Part shown: piece after piece, positions 58,782 through 64,000 of the stretch
Layout of the letters: each line of letters opens with the position of its first letter
How positions within the stretch are numbered: position 1 is the first letter of the stretch
Origin: Siphonodentalium dalli
Taxonomy: Eukaryota > Mollusca > Scaphopoda > Gadilida > Siphonodentaliidae
Length of the DNA: 64,000 bases
Direction: 5' to 3'
Assembly: GCA_032622095.1 (NCBI GenBank)
Contig: CP136064.1
Span: forward strand, 272,637,614-272,701,613
Made by a program: the position numbers and the translations under genes
Notes under the pieces: generated by a model
The model's database searches: none
What the model saw: only the letters and a program-made list of their open reading frames with translations
Told to the model about the DNA's origin: nothing

Positions 58782-58885
58782 ATTCTGTGTTTTAACAAGA
58801 ACTGCCTCCCTGCTACACATCGACACGGTATCGCTCTGCATTTGTACCGACATCAGAACGTCCAGAACCGAGACCATCACAAATC

Positions 58886-59478
58886 TGTGCGACAATGAAT
58901 GATCAGAGTATATCGTAAAATGTGTGCCACGATGAATGCCCAGAGTATATCGTAAAATGTGTGCCACGATGAATGCTCAGAGTATATCGTAAAATGTGTG
59001 CCACAATGAATGCTCCGATTATATGGTAAAATGTGTGCCACGATGAATGCTCAGAGTATATCGTAAAACGTGTGCCACGATGAATGCTCAAAGTATATCG
59101 TAAAATGTGTGCCACGATGAATGCTCAAAGTATATCGTAAAATGTGTGCCACAATGAATGCTCAGAGTATATCGTAAAATGAGTGCCACCATGAATGCTC
59201 AGAGTATATCGTAAAATGAATGCCACGATGAATGCTCAGAGTATATCGTAAAATGTGTGCCACGATGAATGCTCAGAGTATATCGTAAAATGTGTGCCAC
59301 ACTGAATGATCTGAGTATATCGTAAAATGTGTGCCACGATGAATGCTCAGAGTATATCGTAAAATGAATGCCACGATGAATGCTCAGAGTATATCGTAAA
59401 ATGTGTGCCACGACGAATGCTCAGAGCGTATCGTAAAATGTGTGCCACGACGCATGCTCAGAGCATATCGTAAAATGC
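58886..59478. repeat. Minisatellite, 37-bp unit, about 16 copies
   Basis: The unit is GATGAATGCTCAGAGTATAT followed by CGTAAAATGTGTGCCAC. Because 37 is not a multiple of three, three units make a 37-residue open cycle on the minus strand, which explains the repetitive frames beginning MAHILRYTL. Confidence 0.97.
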
Positions 59479-60009
59479 GACGTAATCTCATACTAATCTC
59501 AAACACATAACAGTCTGCCAGTTTCTTAAACGGTTCTGTGCCGTGGAACATGCTACGGCCTGACCGTATGTTTAACGGTCCAAGGTTGGCAGCGATGATA
59601 TTGGGCGGTATTACACCGTTCACACGACGGACATAATCTAACATTGTACTTTTAGTCAAAATATTGGTTTGAAATTTGAAATGTCCCTCCCTCCCCGGTA
59701 TCCAGTCAAAATTCACGTTAAAAAGGCATGTGAGATACCATGTGGGAAATTCAAAGCTGAGGGGAAGGAGTGCAAATTATAATATGCTATCTTGGGAGTT
59801 TGCCTGGTTCAAGGGAGGTGGAAGTGCAGTTGTAAATACCACAAGGACATGTAGCTACATATACATACAGCACTTCAGCGATTCTGCCAACCGGTCTAAA
59901 ATGGAATTATGAAGTCAGTGGTTGAAACAGACAATAATACCCGATGGATCATAAATCAAGTGCGTTAACTATCACCAGCGTATCCCTTAGATATTATGGA
60001 TACCGATGA
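59479..60009. other. Non-coding or remnant coding stretch
   Basis: On the minus strand about 59500-59660 reads TMLDYVRRVNGVIPPNIIAA and GPLNIRSGRSMFHGTEPFKK, which looks protein-like, but I see neither splice sites nor a family. Confidence 0.3.
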
Positions 60010-60381
60010 CTCCGGTATATAGGGTCATCAAATAGAAATTGATAATAATGTTCCTCAAAGTAGTTATTTTTTACGATTATTAATCAAAATTGAAAACACA
60101 CACCGTCATTCTTATATATTAATTAAATGCAATGACTCTCGATGGCGAAACCATTTGTGTTAGTTTATCGCCGGTTGTTGCGTCCCGAATCGAAATGTAA
60201 ATATTTACAATTGAGCGGAGTTCAGACGATGTTTTCTATGGAATTGTATGACCGATTTCATTGAAAATTTCGGCGATGCTAGTAGAGTGCTACGTTCCCC
60301 AGGTTGGCATATAGCGCCTGCACTAACTTATAAATTTCAAGCACCGAACGAGTCCATAATATGTCTTTAAAGTCTACGTGT
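60010..60381 (+). repeat. Dispersed repeat, copy 2 (partner of 778-1144)
   Basis: See the partner entry. Order and orientation are the same; identity is moderate. Confidence 0.7.
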
Positions 60382-61787
60382 CAGCACGGGACATGGGTGC
60401 ATTAACGTCACTATAACGTTCATCATATTGGAATGTAATTACAACTAAAAATTGTGATATTTTTTACTAAGACCTAATTAACATAACTTCCATTTTCTGT
60501 CAGGGTTAATGGACAAGTTACTGGGCATTCGGAAACTAGATGCGGGCGAGACCATTTAGTTTACGAATGTCCAGTCGCGAGTCCATAGATCCACTTTTTT
60601 TGGACAATTTTGAAATGAATTCTTTGAATGAATGAATGATAATAAAACCACGCTAATTGATACGATTCTTGTTAGCGGTGGTTGCATGTTCACTTTGCCG
60701 TGAACGCCATTGTATACATATATTACGGTGAAACTCTGTTCGAAACTCGGTCCAATGTACGCAAACATTATACTATATTTGGCGTGTACTGTACATAGCG
60801 TAGTATATTATACATAATATATACTATCGACGTATCTGTATGTATTTTAGTATATATTTGACATGGACACTGAATTAATTTCGTTGTGTCCATAAGAACA
60901 GTAACTATATTACTGGAGTCTCGCGTAATGTGTCATGTTTCAATGTAACTGACACCCCCTTATATGCAAATGACTAGCGCGCCTATACATACATGGAACT
61001 GAATTACGTGGGATTCATAATCTCTGTGAAAATGTATGTTTTGTGGGCGGGTTTAGAAGTGAACTAGTTCTATGTTAGATATATCATTGTGCATAACTTG
61101 GGAGACATGAACGTTCTAGATTACGAATGTCGATTTGTGGTATAGATCACGCCATAAAGCGCCCTTTCGGAAAATCGAATGCAGAACAAAGGAGTTGGTT
61201 TTACATTACTGTCTATCAACATTCCATGGTCATAGCTTCGCACATAAATATCATTCGTTGTATATACATTTGTTCGATGTAGGCTCCATGCATACACCTG
61301 GTGGTCTATCTACCCATGATCGATGCATGTGATATGGCTTTTTGTGTCCGACATAACAGAAAACAGGAGGCGATAAATGCGGATTGCATGAATGCACGGA
61401 ACGTAACACTCGTTTGTCAATAATATGTGTTCCTGAATGCACCGTTGGTCGAAAAAAACGTTCTTATTTATCCAATACCAATAGAAATAACTATACAATA
61501 AACATGCACATGCATAAACGTAAACATGTAATAAACATACACATGCAGTAAACATACCCATGCAAGTAGCTGTTGCCTCTTTTCCAGGAAGATTTAGTTC
61601 CCCGCTACCGCAGCTGGTATCTGTGAGCTGGAAAAAGAACACCAACAGCCCCATATGACATCATACACTGCCAAATGTTGATGTTTTTGCAGCATTATAC
61701 TGTTATAATATAGAGTACATACTGTACTTCCAGCCCTTCCAGTACCTTTCACACAGGAGTATGATAATGTATTCACTCGATCATTAA
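60382..61787. other. Non-coding stretch
   Basis: A possible small minus-strand exon at 61558-61627 is discussed among the rejected items. ACATGCA words recur at 61500-61560. Confidence 0.35.
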
Positions 61788-62029
61788 CCCTTTGAGTGCC
61801 AGGGGCCGATCTCATCGGCCCTAAACCTACAAAATAAGTCTGTTAAAGAACATAAGAATAAATTATTAAAATTGTAACAAATTGTAACAAATTGTAAAAA
61901 AAACAAATTGTTAGGCCAATGCATTCTCTTATATATGCGAGGCGACCTATGGTCGACTCGCATATATAAGAGAATGCATTGGCACAGGGTATATGGGTTG
62001 ATACAAAAAACGACCTGGCACTCAAAGGG
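61788..62029. mobile_element. piggyBac-type MITE 2 with palindrome
   Basis: TTAA at 61784-61787 and TAAA (one change) at 62030-62033 flank CCCTTTGAGTGCCAGG / CCTGGCACTCAAAGGG. A subterminal hairpin GGGCCGATCTCATCGGCCC-like lies at 61801-61820. The 69-bp palindrome at 61915-61983 fills the right part. No transposase. Confidence 0.8.
61915..61983. repeat. 69-bp palindrome, MITE 2
   Basis: An exact reverse complement of 53678-53746, including the asymmetric centre (G-CGACC-TAT-GGTCG-A). Confidence 0.95.
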
Positions 62030-62033
62030 TAAA

Positions 62034-63038
62034 GAACTACATCAATTACAACAATTATACAAATTCAAGTGGTTTACCTTAACATAAATTTCAGTTATGA
62101 TGTGATAGCTCGATTCGTGTTTTTTAGTTGGTCGAATGTTGTAATACTCGTAATCGAAAAGCTCACATGAGATACATGTTATATAATATATATGCAGTTA
62201 GTTGGTATGTGGTCAAATGATCATTCAGTCATGTATCACAATTACAGATTTGTTTCCATTTAACTCTTACATATACTGGTACACACATGCATTGCATTGA
62301 TATCTTAAGAGTTTTCTAGTATTGATTGGAATTTCACCCTGTACTCTGCCATAAGGTATGCCCCATCATTCGTCATACATGTATGTGTGTATGCTTACTG
62401 ACTATTGGCTATACTAGTATTGCCTCAGATGAAATAGCATATTTATAGATTGAACTAGCAGAGTAGCCCGGGTAAAAATTGTAACATGGACTATGCCACT
62501 TAAGTATTGTAAAACCAAACCATTATCGGGGAGATGACTATATCCAACTTTGGTGGAAATCGACGACCAAAACGTTTTGAACCCCTCGCTGGCATGCGTG
62601 GACTTATGTGTCTTTCAACCACACCATGATATTGCCCAAGTCATGAAGATGACTATATATAAGTTTGCAACCAGGGACGAGCTATTGTTGATTCATGGGA
62701 TTCCCTGGATCTTAAATTGATTCTCACCTGACAACCACAGGGAGATGACATTTTATTATACAAACGTGAACATTTGGGAAGGCATTTCTAAATAATCCAA
62801 CAAGATCGGTGGCGAACAAAACGTTATCGCGAACTGGAAGTACGGTAGGCTACCGCTAGCTCCCAAAGCTTTCTGTGCATTGAAACGGGTATCGATCGCT
62901 CGGAAATGAAGACTCCATATGCGTAGCCAGTTTTTCCCTAAGGCGGGTTCGTCATGTGATTGCAGCGGCATAATTGATGCGGGGAGCGCATTGAATGGGG
63001 CGATATTAGCACATCATGACACAACAAAACGTACAGGC
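62034..63038. other. Non-coding stretch
   Basis: CTAGCAGAGTAGCCCGGGTA at 62454-62473 resembles a widespread invertebrate repeat terminus. No gene seen. Confidence 0.4.
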
Positions 63039-64000
63039 CCGATTCGTCATCTCAGGTTTAAACATGGTCTACGTAAACCTCTAGGTTTAAAGCGCCGTGA
63101 GTCAGCAAAATCCGTGGTTTAAACCCGATACCGCAGGTCTAAGTGACACATTCGTCATCTCTGGTTTAAACCTGGTCCAGCTAGACCAGTGGTTTAGCAG
63201 TAGTGGCTCTGTATCGTCGAGATAATTAAACGTACTTTCCTAATGCGGATCGCCTCGTTTTATTGATTGCGAAAATCAATAATTACGACAGCAGTCATAT
63301 TTTGATTGGAAATGTATAAGCGAGAAGCAGTCACACATACAAAGCGTATGTGGATAAGTTTTTGTCAATTTCAATATTGTTTTTGCGTTTTATAAACTTA
63401 ATCCGGCAACTAAACCATCTAATTCAGCGGTCCAGCTAAGCCAACTTTATCGAGGCTAAACTTGAGATGACGAATCCGTCTTTTCTTCATCGCGGTTTAG
63501 AATTGTCAAACAATCAGTCAAACGGTGGAGCTGTAAATAATATCGAGTGAGGGCGTGGCTAAGTGGCGACTGCCGACTGGTGTTATCATGTCACAGTTGA
63601 TTCATTCGCACGCGAGCTTTGCTCAGATATGGACATGTTCCTAAATATATGATTTTTACAACTATTTTGTGGTTTATTTGTTTCGCTTGTGGCAATCACA
63701 AATACTGGTGTTTATACGGAATTCATTTGAAGGGTTCAACCTTTTAATTTTGACACCAAAACGATGCTACTGCATGACCAGATATGCTATACACAGAGTT
63801 TGCAATCCTAAACTTATATTGCTATATGAGTCAAATTTAACTTATTTTGATGTAGATCATGCCACAAAGCTCTACTCTGGCTGCGCCCATAAATTCCCAT
63901 AATATTCTACCAGTTCAAAACCTGGGAACCTTTTTGATTTTCTGCATGACTGGAAATTTATGACAATGAAAAACAAATCAACGCATGTAATATATTACTT
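63039..64000 (-). mobile_element. 0.9-kb composite element, copy B (truncated by window end)
   Basis: It is an inverted copy of 36048-36911. The inner TIR unit spans 63039-63478 and is longer by about 60 bases than in copy A (extra segment near 63268-63345). The foldback-family arm starts near 63858 with GATCATGCC and runs off the window. Confidence 0.75.

Noticed and set aside
58903-59411. Repetitive protein frames (MAHILRYTL...)
   Set aside because: Entirely explained by the 37-bp minisatellite.
61558-61627. Possible 70-bp minus-strand exon upstream of gene B (TTTTTCCAG acceptor, GTATGT donor, phase 1 exit)
   Set aside because: Too short, no recognisable domain, and an in-frame ATG gives only a weak signal-peptide-like start. 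Kept only as a lead.

Overview
This window reads as nuclear DNA of a repeat-rich metazoan. It is AT-rich, has no bacterial-style operons, contains spliced exons with GT..AG borders, and is packed with transposable elements and satellites. Phase-1 EGF exons, a CR1/Jockey-type LINE, Ty3-type LTR remnants, piggyBac-type MITEs and many foldback repeats suggest a marine invertebrate. A lophotrochozoan is my guess, but the sequence alone does not fix the species. Most short open frames here are chance or repeat-derived.

Host coding sequence is sparse. A last exon of an unrecognised protein lies at 155-665 (+). Gene A (+) has three phase-compatible exons at 15300-15469, 16877-17061 and 19854-20020. 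Gene B (-) runs from 57735 down to 52105: two EGF-like exons, a Cys-rich exon, and an exon paralogous to gene A exon 1 (both exactly 170 bp, same phases, about half the residues identical). Both EGF exons of gene B are damaged, one by an in-frame TGA and one by a compensated frameshift, so gene B looks like a decaying paralogue. An unknown minus-strand reading frame (4424 down to 2104) is split by an LTR element.

Mobile elements, left to right: a 2.0-kb non-autonomous LTR retrotransposon (2250-4262) with a 4-bp target duplication; a 1.6-kb TIR element (10908-12509) that carries a 60-bp minisatellite; foldback elements at 13758-14262 and 15595-16083; a decayed L1-like LINE fragment (25363-25720); a LINE with an endonuclease and reverse transcriptase reading frame (37509-41041, minus) broken by one frameshift; a LINE ORF1 (46291-47220, minus) separated from it by a 5-kb block holding a degenerate satellite; two TTAA-flanked MITEs (53529-53841 and 61788-62029) that share an exact 69-bp palindrome; and a 0.9-kb element present as an inverted pair at 36048-36911 and 63039-64000 (cut by the window end).

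Tandem arrays of very different unit size (20, 28, 37, 48, 60, about 250 and about 350 bp) fill much of the rest. The genes do not form a visible pathway. The main biological stories are the A/B extracellular gene pair and the unusual density of palindrome-carrying elements.
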